Positions 17,109 to 26,275 of a stretch of 64,000 nucleotides of DNA are shown in pieces; the first letter of the stretch is position 1, and every line of letters starts with the position of its first letter. Made by a program: the position numbers and the translations under genes. Source of the stretch: Kaistia adipata DSM 17808 (GTDB lineage: Bacteria > Pseudomonadota > Alphaproteobacteria > Rhizobiales > Kaistiaceae); assembly GCF_000423225.1 (NCBI RefSeq), contig NZ_AUHO01000010.1, positions 434,001-498,000 on the forward strand, given 5' to 3'. The notes under the pieces are model-generated. The model saw nothing but the letters and a program-made list of their open reading frames with translations, searched no databases and was not told where the DNA came from.

Positions 17109-18307
17109 TCAGTCTTGCCGGACGCGACATTTTGCATTCCTGGGGGAAGTTTGTCTTCACGGGTGTCGGTCTGGGTCTGCTGATCGGTGTGACCTTCACC
17201 ATGGCAGGCGTCTATCGGGGGATGGTCGATGACGGCAAGGTGCTGCTCGACAATAGTGGCGCCGATATGTGGGTTGTCCAGCAGAACACGCTCGGTCCGT
17301 ACGCCGAGTCCTCGAGCATTAACGATGACATTTACCGCATGATCCTGGCGATCCCCGGAGTCGAGCGAGCGGCCAACGTGACTTATCTTACGATGCAGGT
17401 CCGCAAAGGTACCTCCGACGTGCGATCCATGGTGGTGGGCGTTGCGCCAGGGGACATGGCGACACCTGGCCGACCGCCCTTCCTTGTCGCCGGGCGGCAC
17501 ATCACGCGCAGCCACTACGAGGCGGTTGCCGATGTCGCCACTGGTTTTTCTCTGGGAGACAGGATCGTTGTCCGAAGGAACCATTTTACCGTTGTGGGTT
17601 TGACGCGACGGACGGTGTCGTCGGGCGGCGACCCGATGGTCTTCATCCCGCTGAAGGACGCGCAGGAAGCGCAATTCCTCAAGGACAACGACTCCATTGT
17701 CCGTCAGCGTCGGCGCACCAGCGAGAATCCCGAGTTCAATCGGCCGGGCGTTCCCGGCTTGCTGGACGCCATCATCGCCTCGCAAAACAGCAACCCTTAT
17801 GTGAATGCCGTTCTGGTGCGCACCAAACCGGGATACGACCAGGACCGGATCGCGACAGACATCGCACGGTGGAAGCGGCTGACGGTCTATACGCGCCCGC
17901 AGATGGAGGAGATCCTGGTCGGCAAGCTGATCGCCACCTCGGCCAAGCAGATTGGCATGTTCCTGGCGATCCTTGCCGTTGTCAGCGCAGCGATCGTCGC
18001 TTTCATTATCTACACCCTGACAATGGACAAGATACGCGAGATCGCGGTGCTGAAGCTGATCGGTACCCGCAATCGCACGATCGCGTCGATGATCCTGCAG
18101 CAGGCGATCGTGCTTGGGCTGATCGGCTTCGTCGTTGGCAAGATTACAGCGACCTTTGCAGCGCCATTGTTCCCAAAGTTTGTCCTTCTTCTTTCCGCCG
18201 ATACGATCGTCGGCGTTATCGCCGTCATCGCCATATGCGCGCTCGCCAGCATCGTCGCGATCCGGATGGCGTTGAAGGTCGACCCTGCCGAGGCGATCGG
18301 TGGCTGA
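17105..18307 (+). CDS. ABC exporter permease, FtsX/MacB/DevC type
   Basis: The 400-residue protein has one N-terminal transmembrane helix (residues about 18-35), a large periplasmic MacB-PCD-like domain of about 230 residues, then three helices near the C-terminus (about 285-310, 335-360 and 365-385). It ends with [14 protein letters not shown], the typical FtsX-family tail. This mechanotransmission topology is used for moving substrates already in the periplasm or for lipid-like molecules. The ATP-binding gene overlaps its 3' end by 8 bases. DevC-like is the closest label by size. Confidence 0.88.
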   Translation: MISLAGRDILHSWGKFVFTGVGLGLLIGVTFTMAGVYRGMVDDGKVLLDNSGADMWVVQQNTLGPYAESSSINDDIYRMILAIPGVERAANVTYLTMQVRKGTSDVRSMVVGVAPGDMATPGRPPFLVAGRHITRSHYEAVADVATGFSLGDRIVVRRNHFTVVGLTRRTVSSGGDPMVFIPLKDAQEAQFLKDNDSIVRQRRRTSENPEFNRPGVPGLLDAIIASQNSNPYVNAVLVRTKPGYDQDRIATDIARWKRLTVYTRPQMEEILVGKLIATSAKQIGMFLAILAVVSAAIVAFIIYTLTMDKIREIAVLKLIGTRNRTIASMILQQAIVLGLIGFVVGKITATFAAPLFPKFVLLLSADTIVGVIAVIAICALASIVAIRMALKVDPAEAIGG

Positions 18308-19025
18308 GATGGGCGGCGGGATCCTGATCGAGAAAATCCGGAAGCGATATGGCAGCGGCTCCACCGCCGTCGATGCTCTCAAAGACGTCAATATGCGGGT
18401 CGCGCCCGGCGAGGTCGTCGGTTTGATTGGACCGTCGGGTTCTGGAAAGAGTACCTTGCTCAAAGCTCTGGGGGCGGTCATCGACCCGAGCGGTGGACGC
18501 ATGACTCTCGGCGACGAGCTGATCTATGACGATGGATGGAAGATCCGCGATCTGCGCGCGTTGAGGCGCGACAAGATCGGCTTTGTCTTCCAGGCGCCTT
18601 ACCTCATTCCCTTTTTGGACGTGACCGACAATGTCGCCCTGCTTCCCATGCTTGCCGGCATCCCAAATCATGAATCACGCCAGCGCGCGCGAGAGCTTCT
18701 AAAAGCACTCGATGTCGAGCACCGAGCCGATGCGATGCCATCGCAGCTCTCCGGCGGCGAGCAACAGCGCGTTGCCATCGCGCGCGGATTGGTCAACCGG
18801 CCGCCTGTCATTCTTGCCGACGAGCCGACCGCCCCACTCGACAGTGCGCGCGCGTTGACCGTGATCCGGATCCTCAACGACATGGCTGTCAAATTCGGAA
18901 CGGCGATCATCGTCGTCACGCACGACGAAAAGATCATCCCCACCTTCAGGCGCATCTACCACATCCGCGACGGGGTCACCCACGAAGAAGCAGGCGAAGG
19001 GCGCGGCTTCGACGCAGGCCCGTGA
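18300..19025 (+). CDS. ABC transporter ATP-binding protein (MacB/LolD-like)
   Basis: The 241-residue ATPase has a Walker [10 protein letters not shown], a Q-loop [10 protein letters not shown], the signature [15 protein letters not shown], a Walker [13 protein letters not shown] and the switch-His region IIVVTHD. It energises the permease encoded immediately upstream. I placed the start at a GTG at 18300, which overlaps the permease stop; an ATG at 18309 (nine bases later) is an equally good candidate. In Walker B and D-loop the usual GNLDS-type residues read APLDS. Confidence 0.93.
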   Translation: MAEMGGGILIEKIRKRYGSGSTAVDALKDVNMRVAPGEVVGLIGPSGSGKSTLLKALGAVIDPSGGRMTLGDELIYDDGWKIRDLRALRRDKIGFVFQAPYLIPFLDVTDNVALLPMLAGIPNHESRQRARELLKALDVEHRADAMPSQLSGGEQQRVAIARGLVNRPPVILADEPTAPLDSARALTVIRILNDMAVKFGTAIIVVTHDEKIIPTFRRIYHIRDGVTHEEAGEGRGFDAGP

Positions 19026-19164
19026 GAACGATTATCTTTCCGCTGCAACGATGGCGGTGTTTGCTGACCGGAAGCTGACGACAATTCCTACCGATCTTCA
19101 GTAGCCCGTCAGTCCCTCTGTGCATGATTTCCTCCATCGACAACACAGCCCAGGAGCATAAATC

Positions 19165-19482
19165 ATGAGAAAGACATTGGCAGTGCTTGCATTGCTCGCG
19201 ACGCTTCCGGCAACGGCCGCGTTTGCTGGAGAAGTGTGCGAGGTTCCGCCTCAGAAGAGGCAATCCTTCGAAGCTCTCGGGAAGCTTGCAGGCGACTTCG
19301 GATGGACCATCGACAAGATGAAGATCGATGATGGTTGCTACGAACTTCGGGTCACTGACACCAGCGGAAACGTCCTCAAGGTGAAGATCGATCCCGCAAC
19401 GCTCGAGGTCGTCGATGGCAGCGTCAAGCGCTTCGGCGATGGCAGGGCCGTCGGCACGTCGCTGGAGACGGAAACGGACTAG
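19165..19482 (+). CDS. Secreted PepSY-domain protein
   Basis: This 105-residue protein has a clear signal peptide (MRKTLAVLALLATLPATAAF, cleavage near AFA-GEV). A single PepSY domain follows, with FGWTIDKMKIDDGCYELRV and a VKIDPATLEVV strand. Two cysteines (CEVPP and DDGCYE) could form a disulfide in the periplasm. The same core is found again in the protein at 29718-30113, beside a flavin electron-transfer cluster. AGGAGC lies upstream of the ATG. The function of such small periplasmic PepSY proteins is not known. Confidence 0.8.
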   Translation: MRKTLAVLALLATLPATAAFAGEVCEVPPQKRQSFEALGKLAGDFGWTIDKMKIDDGCYELRVTDTSGNVLKVKIDPATLEVVDGSVKRFGDGRAVGTSLETETD

Positions 19483-19681
19483 CGGCGGTTGCGCAGCAAG
19501 TCGGCTTGGCCTCGAAGCTCTTCATCGAGGTACATCGATGGGCGATGCCGGGTCGCCCGGCGGGCGAGCGATCTTGGTGTTGATCGCAGACCCTCCGGGC
19601 CCCGGTCATCGCTCAACGGCCGGGGGCCGTAAAAGACGAAAGGGGTTCCAATGGCCGATCGTATCTTGAATCAATCTCGAA

Positions 19682-19696
19682 TTAGAATAATTCTAA
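19682..19696. promoter_or_regulatory. Irr-box (iron control element)-like palindrome before the VIT gene
   Basis: Between 19483 and 19795 there is no gene. The stretch holds a bulged GC-rich hairpin near 19598-19628 and this site, TTAGAAT-A-ATTCTAA, a 7-1-7 inverted repeat followed by one more A. It matches the alphaproteobacterial Irr box (TTTAGAA-N3-TTCTAAA, from memory) except for one outer base. Irr would repress at this site in low iron, which fits the downstream iron-export or storage carrier. Confidence 0.6.
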
Positions 19697-19795
19697 ACTG
19701 ATAGCCTTCTGCATTTTCCCACCATCACGGAACGAGGTTGCGTCGACGCGGCATCGTTCCCGTTGCACACACGATCACTGCCCGGAGCACTATCC

Positions 19796-20491
19796 ATGCG
19801 CGCCCTTCACAAGGAAAATCATCTCATCGAACGCATAGGCTGGCTTCGGGCGGCTGTACTGGGCGCCAATGACGGCCTGATCTCGACGTCGAGCCTGATC
19901 GTCGGTGTCGCCGCGGCGACCAACGCCTCGCATGAGATTCTTGTGGCCGGTGTTGCCGGACTCGTAGCCGGGGCGATGTCGATGGCGGCGGGCGAATATG
20001 TGTCCGTCAGCTCGCAGGCCGATACCGAGGAAGCCGACATGGCGCGGGAGCGTCACGAGCTGGCGACGCAGCCGGAGGCCGAACTGGCCGAGCTCGCCGC
20101 GATCTACGAGCAGCGCGGCGTGGCCCCGGATCTGGCCCGGCAGGTTGCCGAACAGATGATGGCGAAGGATGCCTTCGAAGCCCATGCGCGGGACGAACTT
20201 GGATTGGCGAGCCATGTGATGGCGAGACCGGTTCAAGCCGCGCTGACCTCGGCGGTCACGTTTGCGGCGGGTGCGGCTTTGCCGTTGATCGTCGCCCTGC
20301 TTGCGCCGGCCGGAACGGCTGCATGGACCGTATCCCTTGCTTGCCTCATCGGTCTTGCCATCCTCGGTGCGATCGGGGCTCGCGCCGGTGGCGCCAGCAT
20401 CTGGAAACCGACCATCCGGGTGGTGTTCTGGGGCGCGGTCGCGATGGCCTCGACCGCATTGATCGGCTCCTTGATCGGCCGGGCGGTGTGA
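19796..20491 (+). CDS. VIT/CCC1-family iron or manganese carrier
   Basis: The 231-residue protein fits the VIT1/CCC1 family. The first helix contains WLRAAVLGANDGLISTSSLI, with the diagnostic GANDG. GLVAGAMSMAAGEYVSVSSQ follows, then a cytoplasmic, acidic Met/Glu-rich metal-binding segment (residues about 75-135) and three more helices. VIT proteins export Fe(II) or Mn(II) in exchange for protons. I chose the ATG at 19796 because the conserved HKENHL start follows it. It is 2 bases from the P-type ATPase gene and sits behind an Irr-box-like site, so iron detoxification is the likely role. Confidence 0.88.
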   Translation: MRALHKENHLIERIGWLRAAVLGANDGLISTSSLIVGVAAATNASHEILVAGVAGLVAGAMSMAAGEYVSVSSQADTEEADMARERHELATQPEAELAELAAIYEQRGVAPDLARQVAEQMMAKDAFEAHARDELGLASHVMARPVQAALTSAVTFAAGAALPLIVALLAPAGTAAWTVSLACLIGLAILGAIGARAGGASIWKPTIRVVFWGAVAMASTALIGSLIGRAV

Positions 20492-20493
20492 CG

Positions 20494-22473
20494 ATGAAAC
20501 GCGTGTCGTTCGATTTCCAGACCGTCATGTCGGCAATTGCGGTCCTCGGGATGATGCTGGCCGTCGCCGGGACCTGGCCGCCGGCGGAAGGCCTTTCCAT
20601 TCTAAGATCTCCCGGTCTGGCGATGGTCTATTTGGCCGGAGGGCTTCCGGCCACCTGGAGCGCCCTGACGGCGTTGTGGCGCGATCATATCCTAGACATC
20701 GATCTGCTGATGGTCGTCGCGGCCGTTGCGGCGGCCATCGTCGGGGCGCCGTTCGAAGGCGCGGTGCTGCTGACGTTGTTCAGCGTGTCGACCACGCTCG
20801 AACATCAGGCTTTGGGACGCGCACGCCGGGCTGTTGAGGCGCTCATGGCGCTCCGGCCGGAGACGGCTTTCCGCAAAAGGGACGATGGCACCGTCGTGGA
20901 GGTTCCCGCTGCGGAGCTTGCCGTCGGCGATGTGGTGGTGCTGCGTCCGGGCGCACGTGTGCCGACCGACGGTGTGATCCTGCATGGCCGCAGCGGCATC
21001 GACGAGGCCAACATCACCGGTGAATCCATGCCGGTCTCGAAGGAGCCGGGCGACCAGGTCTTCGAGGCGACAGTCAATCTTGACGGGGTCCTTGACATGA
21101 CCGTCACCAGGACGGTCGGCGACAGCACGATCGCGCGCATGATCCAGCTCGTCACCGAGGCTCAGGAAGCGAAGGCGCCATCCGAGCGCTTCAGCGCGTG
21201 GTTCGGCCAGCGTTATACCGTCGGCGTCCTGCTGGGCTCCGCTCTGGCCCTTGCGGTCTTCTATTGGCTTGGCCGCGACTGGGAGCAGGCCCTCTACAAG
21301 GCCGCGACGCTGCTGGTCGCCGCCAGTCCCTGCGCGATCGTCATATCGGTCCCGGCTGCGATCCTGTCGGCGCTCTCTGCCGCGGCGCGAGGCGGCGTGC
21401 TGTTCAAGGGGGGCGGTGCGCTCGAAATGCTCGCCGCTGTCGATACCTTCGCGTTCGACAAGACCGGGACCCTGACCAATGGACGTGCAGAGGTCACGCG
21501 CATTGTCGCCCTGGATGGTGAGGATCGCCGTTTCCTTTCGCTTCTTGCCGGACTGGAAGCGCATTCCGAGCATCACATCGCTGCCGCCATCCGTCGTGAG
21601 GCCCTGGTTCATGGCGTTGAGCCGGCAGTGGTCGTGGACGTGACGTCGCATCCGAGCGCCGGCATCGTCGGCTACGATGCCTTCGGCCCGATATGGGCCG
21701 GTAACGCTCACCTCGTCGAGGACATGGGCGCCTCCGTCGATGATCCGGCGTTCCGGGAACTCGCCGACAGTTCTCAGACCGTGGTCTATCTCGGGCGCGG
21801 TGCGACCGTTCTGGGGGCGGTCAGTGTTGCGGACGAAGCAAGAGCCAGCTCAGCCCCAGCGCTGGCCGCGCTTCGCACCGGTGGCGTCAACCGCATCGTC
21901 ATGATGACCGGCGACCGCAGGCCGGTGGCGTTGCGCATCGGCGCGGAGCTCGGCCTTGCTCCCGACGAGGTTCATGCCGAGATGCTGCCGCAGGACAAGG
22001 TGCTCCAGGTCGGCGACCTCGCGCGTGATGGCAAGGTCGCTTTCGTCGGCGATGGCGTCAACGATGCCGCCGCATTGGCTCGCGCCGACGTCGGCATCGC
22101 GATGGGAGCGGCGGGGTCGGACGTCGCACTGCAGGCCGCCGACGTCGCCCTGTTGTCGGAAGACATGAAGAAGCTGGCCGATGCGCACCGGCTGGCACGG
22201 CGGACGGCCGTCATCATCCAACAGAATCTCGTCGTCGCGATCGGCGCCATGCTGCTGCTTGTGACTGGCGGTCTGTTCTTCGACCTGCCGCTTCCGCTCG
22301 CGGTGATCGGACACGAAGGCGGTACCGTTCTGGTTGTGATGAACGGTTTGCGCCTTTTGTCCGACAAGATCCGCAGCGGTGATGGAAGTGCTGCCGTTCA
22401 ACGCCGGCCCGATCCTCCATCTTCTGACAGCGAGGCGCTTCGAACTCGGGCCGCATCGCCCACCTCGCCATGA
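20494..22473 (+). CDS. Heavy-metal P1B-type ATPase, P1B-4-like (Fe/Co/Zn export)
   Basis: The 659-residue protein has the P-type ATPase motifs TGES, DKTGTLTNG (phosphorylated Asp), GDGVNDAAALA and, in the membrane, SPCA in TM4 and HEGGTVLVVMNGLRLL in the last helix pair. SPC together with HEGGT is the pattern of subgroup P1B-4, whose members export Co(II), Fe(II) or Zn(II). There is no N-terminal metal-binding domain, also typical of P1B-4. The C-terminus ends in a short hydrophilic tail. It follows the VIT gene by 2 bases, so both probably export the same metal, most likely iron. The exact metal is inferred. Confidence 0.88.
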   Translation: MKRVSFDFQTVMSAIAVLGMMLAVAGTWPPAEGLSILRSPGLAMVYLAGGLPATWSALTALWRDHILDIDLLMVVAAVAAAIVGAPFEGAVLLTLFSVSTTLEHQALGRARRAVEALMALRPETAFRKRDDGTVVEVPAAELAVGDVVVLRPGARVPTDGVILHGRSGIDEANITGESMPVSKEPGDQVFEATVNLDGVLDMTVTRTVGDSTIARMIQLVTEAQEAKAPSERFSAWFGQRYTVGVLLGSALALAVFYWLGRDWEQALYKAATLLVAASPCAIVISVPAAILSALSAAARGGVLFKGGGALEMLAAVDTFAFDKTGTLTNGRAEVTRIVALDGEDRRFLSLLAGLEAHSEHHIAAAIRREALVHGVEPAVVVDVTSHPSAGIVGYDAFGPIWAGNAHLVEDMGASVDDPAFRELADSSQTVVYLGRGATVLGAVSVADEARASSAPALAALRTGGVNRIVMMTGDRRPVALRIGAELGLAPDEVHAEMLPQDKVLQVGDLARDGKVAFVGDGVNDAAALARADVGIAMGAAGSDVALQAADVALLSEDMKKLADAHRLARRTAVIIQQNLVVAIGAMLLLVTGGLFFDLPLPLAVIGHEGGTVLVVMNGLRLLSDKIRSGDGSAAVQRRPDPPSSDSEALRTRAASPTSP

Positions 22474-22576
22474 ACAGGTCCGGCGTGGAATGCTCGACGC
22501 CAGTTCGATTGCGGCCCCCGGGCTCACCGCCAATTGAAGGAGCGGACCGAGATACACCTTCCGATTAGTGCGTCTG

Positions 22577-22603
22577 GCGGCGGGCGCTCGCCGCAATTGT
22601 TTT
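22577..22603 (+). terminator. Candidate Rho-independent terminator after the P1B ATPase gene
   Basis: GCGGCG and CGCCGC flank a 6-base loop and are followed by AATTGTTTTAT. It lies about 100 bases past the ATPase stop. The stem is short, so this is moderate evidence. Confidence 0.4.
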
Positions 22604-22687
22604 ATATCCCCTTCCACATTTGATCTACGACAACGTTGCTCGAAACGAGCTTGCATAGATTTGAGAACGCAATAGGAGACCTCAACC

Positions 22688-23284
22688 ATGTACTTGCTGA
22701 TCGTCATGCTAGTGGCGTTGGCTGCTTTTGCGGCTGTTGTTTTTTATCCTCGAAGAGTCAGCGCTCATTGCGACACTATGGACGGACCGACTGTCAAGGA
22801 TGGAAAGCTGGCACTGGAGCGCAATGATCTCAACTATGCACTGAAGTGGATTGCGGCCGACGATACCGAAGAGTTGCGCAAGATTTTTGCCCAGAGCATC
22901 AAGGTGCGCGCGCTTGGACCAGATGCTGAGGATTTGGCTGACCGGTTCTTCCTGGAGAGCCTAGTAAGAATCCACCGCGCCGGCGAAGGCGCTCCCTTCG
23001 AGGGCCTGAAGCCCTCCGGCACGCCTGTCGATGAGAAGATCGTCGTAGCCGATAAGTGTGTAGAGACTGGGGTCCTAGGCCCGTTGATTGAGCTAGTCGC
23101 TCCTAACGCCGTCGATGAGTTGAAGCATCGGTTTGCAAAAGTGATGAGCCTCAAAAACTACGATCCTGACGACGTGGACGGCGGGCGCGCTTATGTTCAG
23201 GCATATGTAAGTTTTTTCAAGTTCGCGGAGGGTGAGGATCATGATCATCATAGACACGATGTTCATGGGTTACATCATCATTAG
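22688..23284 (+). CDS. DUF6448-family secreted or anchored His-rich protein
   Basis: The 198-residue protein starts with a hydrophobic signal or anchor (YLLIVMLVALAAFAAVVFY) followed by SAHCDTMDGPTVKDGKLALE. That is the DUF6448 opening as I recognise it. The body is helical and acidic, and the end is a histidine cluster (GEDHDHHRHDVHGLHHH) that should bind metal. AGGAGACCTCAACC precedes the ATG. It follows the metal-export operon, so a role in periplasmic metal handling is plausible but unproven. Base composition looks lower in GC than the genes on either side, which may indicate separate origin. Confidence 0.7.
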   Translation: MYLLIVMLVALAAFAAVVFYPRRVSAHCDTMDGPTVKDGKLALERNDLNYALKWIAADDTEELRKIFAQSIKVRALGPDAEDLADRFFLESLVRIHRAGEGAPFEGLKPSGTPVDEKIVVADKCVETGVLGPLIELVAPNAVDELKHRFAKVMSLKNYDPDDVDGGRAYVQAYVSFFKFAEGEDHDHHRHDVHGLHHH

Positions 23285-23308
23285 GCCGGTCGGCTCGCAG
23301 GCGCACTG

Positions 23309-23809
23309 TTGCCATCGCTATCCGCCGTGAGCACGACGATTGTCGTTGGGTTCGCCCTCATGCTCGGCGCCATCCTTGGTGCCACAGTACATCGCTGGAT
23401 CTTCTTTGTTATAAGGATCCAATCTTGGTCAATGTGTCCGACGCTGATGCCGGGTCAATTCGCGCTGGTCACCCGTGTATATAGCGAAAGGTCGATTGCG
23501 CGGGGACACATTGTTGTTGCCGCTTCAGATGAGCTCGGCTTGATGATCATCAAGAGGGTTATCGGTACACCCGGAGACGTAATCGACATTGATGGAAGCG
23601 GTCGTATCAAGGTCAATAATCTTGTTCTCGTTGAACCTTATATCGAAACGTGGGCGGGGCCGGCTGGCACCTTCATCGTTCCGCCACAGCATGTTCTCCT
23701 GTTGGGTGATAATCGATCCCAGTCCATCGATAGCCGGCAGTGGCAGCGACCATTCCTCCCCGTGACAGCAATTCGAGGGCGTCTGGTTTTCAAAACTCGC
23801 CGTTGCTGA
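23309..23809 (+). CDS. S26-family signal peptidase (LepB/TraF-like)
   Basis: The 166-residue protein has an N-terminal transmembrane helix. It carries IQSWSMCPTLMPGQ (nucleophile Ser in SMCPT), LMIIKRVIGTPGD (general-base Lys) and LLLGDNRSQSIDSRQW, the three hallmark boxes of signal peptidase I. It is about 90 residues shorter than a housekeeping LepB and closer in size to plasmid or accessory enzymes. I set the start at a TTG (23309); a GTG at 23327 is an alternative, and neither has a strong ribosome site. It lies 24 bases after the DUF6448 gene and may process it or another local exported protein; that is inference. Confidence 0.8.
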   Translation: MPSLSAVSTTIVVGFALMLGAILGATVHRWIFFVIRIQSWSMCPTLMPGQFALVTRVYSERSIARGHIVVAASDELGLMIIKRVIGTPGDVIDIDGSGRIKVNNLVLVEPYIETWAGPAGTFIVPPQHVLLLGDNRSQSIDSRQWQRPFLPVTAIRGRLVFKTRRC

Positions 23810-23996
23810 AGTCAGAAACCACCCGCTCCGCCAGGCTCTGCTGTAGATACCTACCGGAGGAACGCCTAACGCACCAACAGCTCACTTTCTCCCGCATCCG
23901 GAGGGCATGGCTCAGTTCAAAGAGGGGGCTTTCGGGCCGCAAATTGCAGGCGAAATCTTTTATTTTGGACATGGCCGAGATTTTGAAAGGTCGCAA

Positions 23997-25355
23997 ATGT
24001 TAACATTAACTTCACTCGGCGCAGCAGGAACCGTAACCGGGTCGAAACATCTCCTGACACACGACGGCCACCGCATCCTTATCGACTGCGGGCTGTTCCA
24101 GGGGCTCAAGAACCTGCGTGAGTTGAATTGGGAGAAGCTTCCGGTTCATCCGGGGGCGATCGACGCGGTCATCCTGACGCACGCTCATCTCGACCATTCC
24201 GGATACCTGCCCCGACTCGTCAGGGACGGTTTTCGTGGCAGCATCTACGCAACGGAGGCGACGCGGGACGTTGCCGAGTTGATTCTAATGGACAGTGCCT
24301 TTCTGCAGGAGAAAGACGCCGAGTTCCTGAACAGACATCACCTGTCGAAGCATACCCCCGCCTTGCCCCTCTATGGTGCGCAAGACGCACGGCGGGCCAT
24401 TGAGCAATTTTCGATCGTGCCATTTGGCAAGACTATTTCTCTGCCCAATGGCCTGACGCTGCGCTTCCGACACGCCGGCCACATCCTAGGCGCCGCGCAC
24501 GCCGAGATTCATTGGGGCGGCCGCAGCCTGGTTTTCTCAGGTGACATCGGGCGCTACGACGATGCGCTGTTTCCCGATCCCGTATCAGATGGGGAGCCCG
24601 ACTATATCATGGTCGAATCAACCTATGGCGATCGGGTCCATCCGGCGGAGGATCCGGCCGAGGCGCTCGGCGCGATCGCGGAACGCACCGTGAAGCGTGG
24701 CGGCACGCTCGTGATACCGGCCTTTGCCGTCGGCCGGGCCCAACAGCTTCTCTACTATTTCTGGAGACTGAAGCGGGCAGGGCGCATCGCCTCCACGCCA
24801 ATCTTCCTCGATAGCCCAATGGCTATCGACGCAACAGAGATGATGTGCCGACACCCGCGCGAACATAAACTCGACCATGCGACATGCCGGGAAGCCTTCG
24901 GTATCGCCCAGTATACCAACGATGTTGAGGCTTCGAAGGCAATCACGGCGAACCGATACCCGAAGATCGTCATCGCTGCCTCCGGCATGGCGACGGGAGG
25001 GCGCGTGTTGCACCATCTCAAGACATTTGGCCCCGATCCGAGATGCACGATCCTGCTTTCCGGTTTCCAGGCTCCCGGAACACGCGGGCGTACGCTGGAG
25101 CAAGGGGCGAAGGACCTCAAAATCCATGGCAATTGGGTGCCGATCAATGCAGAGGTCGCACAACTGGACATGCTCTCGGCTCATGCCGACAGCAATGAGC
25201 TGATGCGTTGGCTCTCTGGCTTCAAGCGCGCGCCCCGGCGTGTGTTCATTGTCCACGGCGAGCCGGAAGCTTCCGAGGCGCTCCGTGTCCGGATCGAGCG
25301 CGAACTGCGCTGGCCGAGTGTGGTGCCACGGCAGAACCAGGAGTTTCACCTGTAG
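23997..25355 (+). CDS. Metallo-beta-lactamase-fold RNase-like hydrolase (beta-CASP/CPSF type)
   Basis: The 452-residue protein has the metal site HAHLDH (H62, H64, D66, H67), a FRHAGHILGAAH motif, GDIGRYDD and the beta-CASP region with SGMATGGRVLHHL. It ends in HGEPEASEALRVRI, the RMMBL motif. This is the COG1236 family of RNA-specificity exonuclease and endonuclease-like enzymes. Such genes are frequent in bacterial anaerobic or stress clusters, where their RNA targets are unknown. I used the ATG at 23997, preceded by GAAAGG; it gives the usual N-terminal TLTSLGAAGTVTGS start. The 187 bases before it hold no gene. Confidence 0.9.
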   Translation: MLTLTSLGAAGTVTGSKHLLTHDGHRILIDCGLFQGLKNLRELNWEKLPVHPGAIDAVILTHAHLDHSGYLPRLVRDGFRGSIYATEATRDVAELILMDSAFLQEKDAEFLNRHHLSKHTPALPLYGAQDARRAIEQFSIVPFGKTISLPNGLTLRFRHAGHILGAAHAEIHWGGRSLVFSGDIGRYDDALFPDPVSDGEPDYIMVESTYGDRVHPAEDPAEALGAIAERTVKRGGTLVIPAFAVGRAQQLLYYFWRLKRAGRIASTPIFLDSPMAIDATEMMCRHPREHKLDHATCREAFGIAQYTNDVEASKAITANRYPKIVIAASGMATGGRVLHHLKTFGPDPRCTILLSGFQAPGTRGRTLEQGAKDLKIHGNWVPINAEVAQLDMLSAHADSNELMRWLSGFKRAPRRVFIVHGEPEASEALRVRIERELRWPSVVPRQNQEFHL

Positions 25356-25439
25356 CGGCCGGCGTTGGATGACGGGTGCCTCGATCTCACTTGCGCCAGA
25401 TCAAGAAAGTTCCTTTGCCAATGGCGTATCAGGGGGAAA

Positions 25440-25841
25440 ATGAAGGATCGGATCGTGGTCAAGGCACAAGAACTACCCTCGAGTTTCCGCCATGTGCGTT
25501 TGGCTCTCGCACGCGGCAAAGATCATCCGGAGGGAGATCGGGAAGAAGGCTATGATCTTCTGGTTCCGCTCAACCACGAAGGGTTCCTTGATCCGCTCGA
25601 ATGGAAGAAATCTCGGGACGCCTGTCGCGTCCGACATTTCCGGGATGGTGAGACGGTCCGCATCGGGCTGTTGCGGCGCAAGCCCGGCGGGCAGTGGTAT
25701 TTCGATTACGAGCCGGGTGATCGGGACGACGAGATCGGTTTCCGCCTGGCCGAGGAGTGCTTCCGTCTTGGCGAATACATCTCGGTCGGGCGGGAAGGCG
25801 CGTTTGTCACCTATCAGGTCGCGCGCGTCGAAAAGCCCTGA
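25440..25841 (+). CDS. Conserved hypothetical cytosolic protein
   Basis: This 133-residue protein is charged, with no membrane segment or signal peptide. It contains YDLLVPLNHEGFLDPLEW, then a beta-rich half including RKPGGQWYFDYEPGDRDDE and GEYISVGREGAFVTYQVARV. I do not recognise a named family. GGGGGAAA stands immediately before the ATG. The gene lies between the MBL-fold hydrolase and a small DUF465 gene on the same strand, so it may belong with them. Confidence 0.65.
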   Translation: MKDRIVVKAQELPSSFRHVRLALARGKDHPEGDREEGYDLLVPLNHEGFLDPLEWKKSRDACRVRHFRDGETVRIGLLRRKPGGQWYFDYEPGDRDDEIGFRLAEECFRLGEYISVGREGAFVTYQVARVEKP

Positions 25842-25877
25842 CGCCGGGGCGAAATTGCAGAAAAAGGAGAAAGAACC

Positions 25878-26117
25878 TTGTCGAATACACCTCACACTCT
25901 TGGCGACGAATTCCCAGACCAGATGGACGCCATTCATGCCCTGAAGGCGAAAAGCCCGGAGTTTGCGCATGTTTTGACGGAATATGACGCGGTGAACGAC
26001 AAGATTCATCGGTCCGAGACACGTCTCGACGCCATTTCCGAAGCAGCCGAGGCCGATCTGCGCCGCCAGCGGCTGATGTTAAAAGACAAGATCGTGGCAT
26101 CGCTCCGCAACGCGTGA
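25878..26117 (+). CDS. YdcH/DUF465 small protein
   Basis: The 79-residue protein is almost all helix, with the DUF465 pattern: HALKAKSPEFAHVLTEYDAV, then a conserved DKIHRSE and a final LRRQRLMLKDKI. Members form small coiled-coil dimers and are of unknown function. The start is a TTG at 25878 with an AAGGAGAAAG site 7-8 bases upstream, which decides it against other options. Confidence 0.8.
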   Translation: MSNTPHTLGDEFPDQMDAIHALKAKSPEFAHVLTEYDAVNDKIHRSETRLDAISEAAEADLRRQRLMLKDKIVASLRNA

Positions 26118-26162
26118 GGGGACAGCGCGGCCGCGCTTGGCTGCCCCGCTTGCATTACCCGA

Positions 26163-26197
26163 TTTCGGGGAGATCTGCGACGCCACTCTCCCCGAAA
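26163..26197. terminator. Bidirectional hairpin between convergent genes
   Basis: TTTCGGGGAGA and TCTCCCCGAAA form an 11-bp perfect stem with a 13-base loop. It sits between a plus-strand gene ending at 26117 and a minus-strand gene ending at 26276, so it can serve as terminator for both. There is no long T run, only three T residues within the stem ends. Confidence 0.55.
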
Positions 26198-26275
26198 CCG
26201 TCGCTTACAGCCGACCAGACCGGCCCATTAAGGCCCAAGTGTGGCCGCATGCCCGGCCGCAATCTCCCCTTCAAT

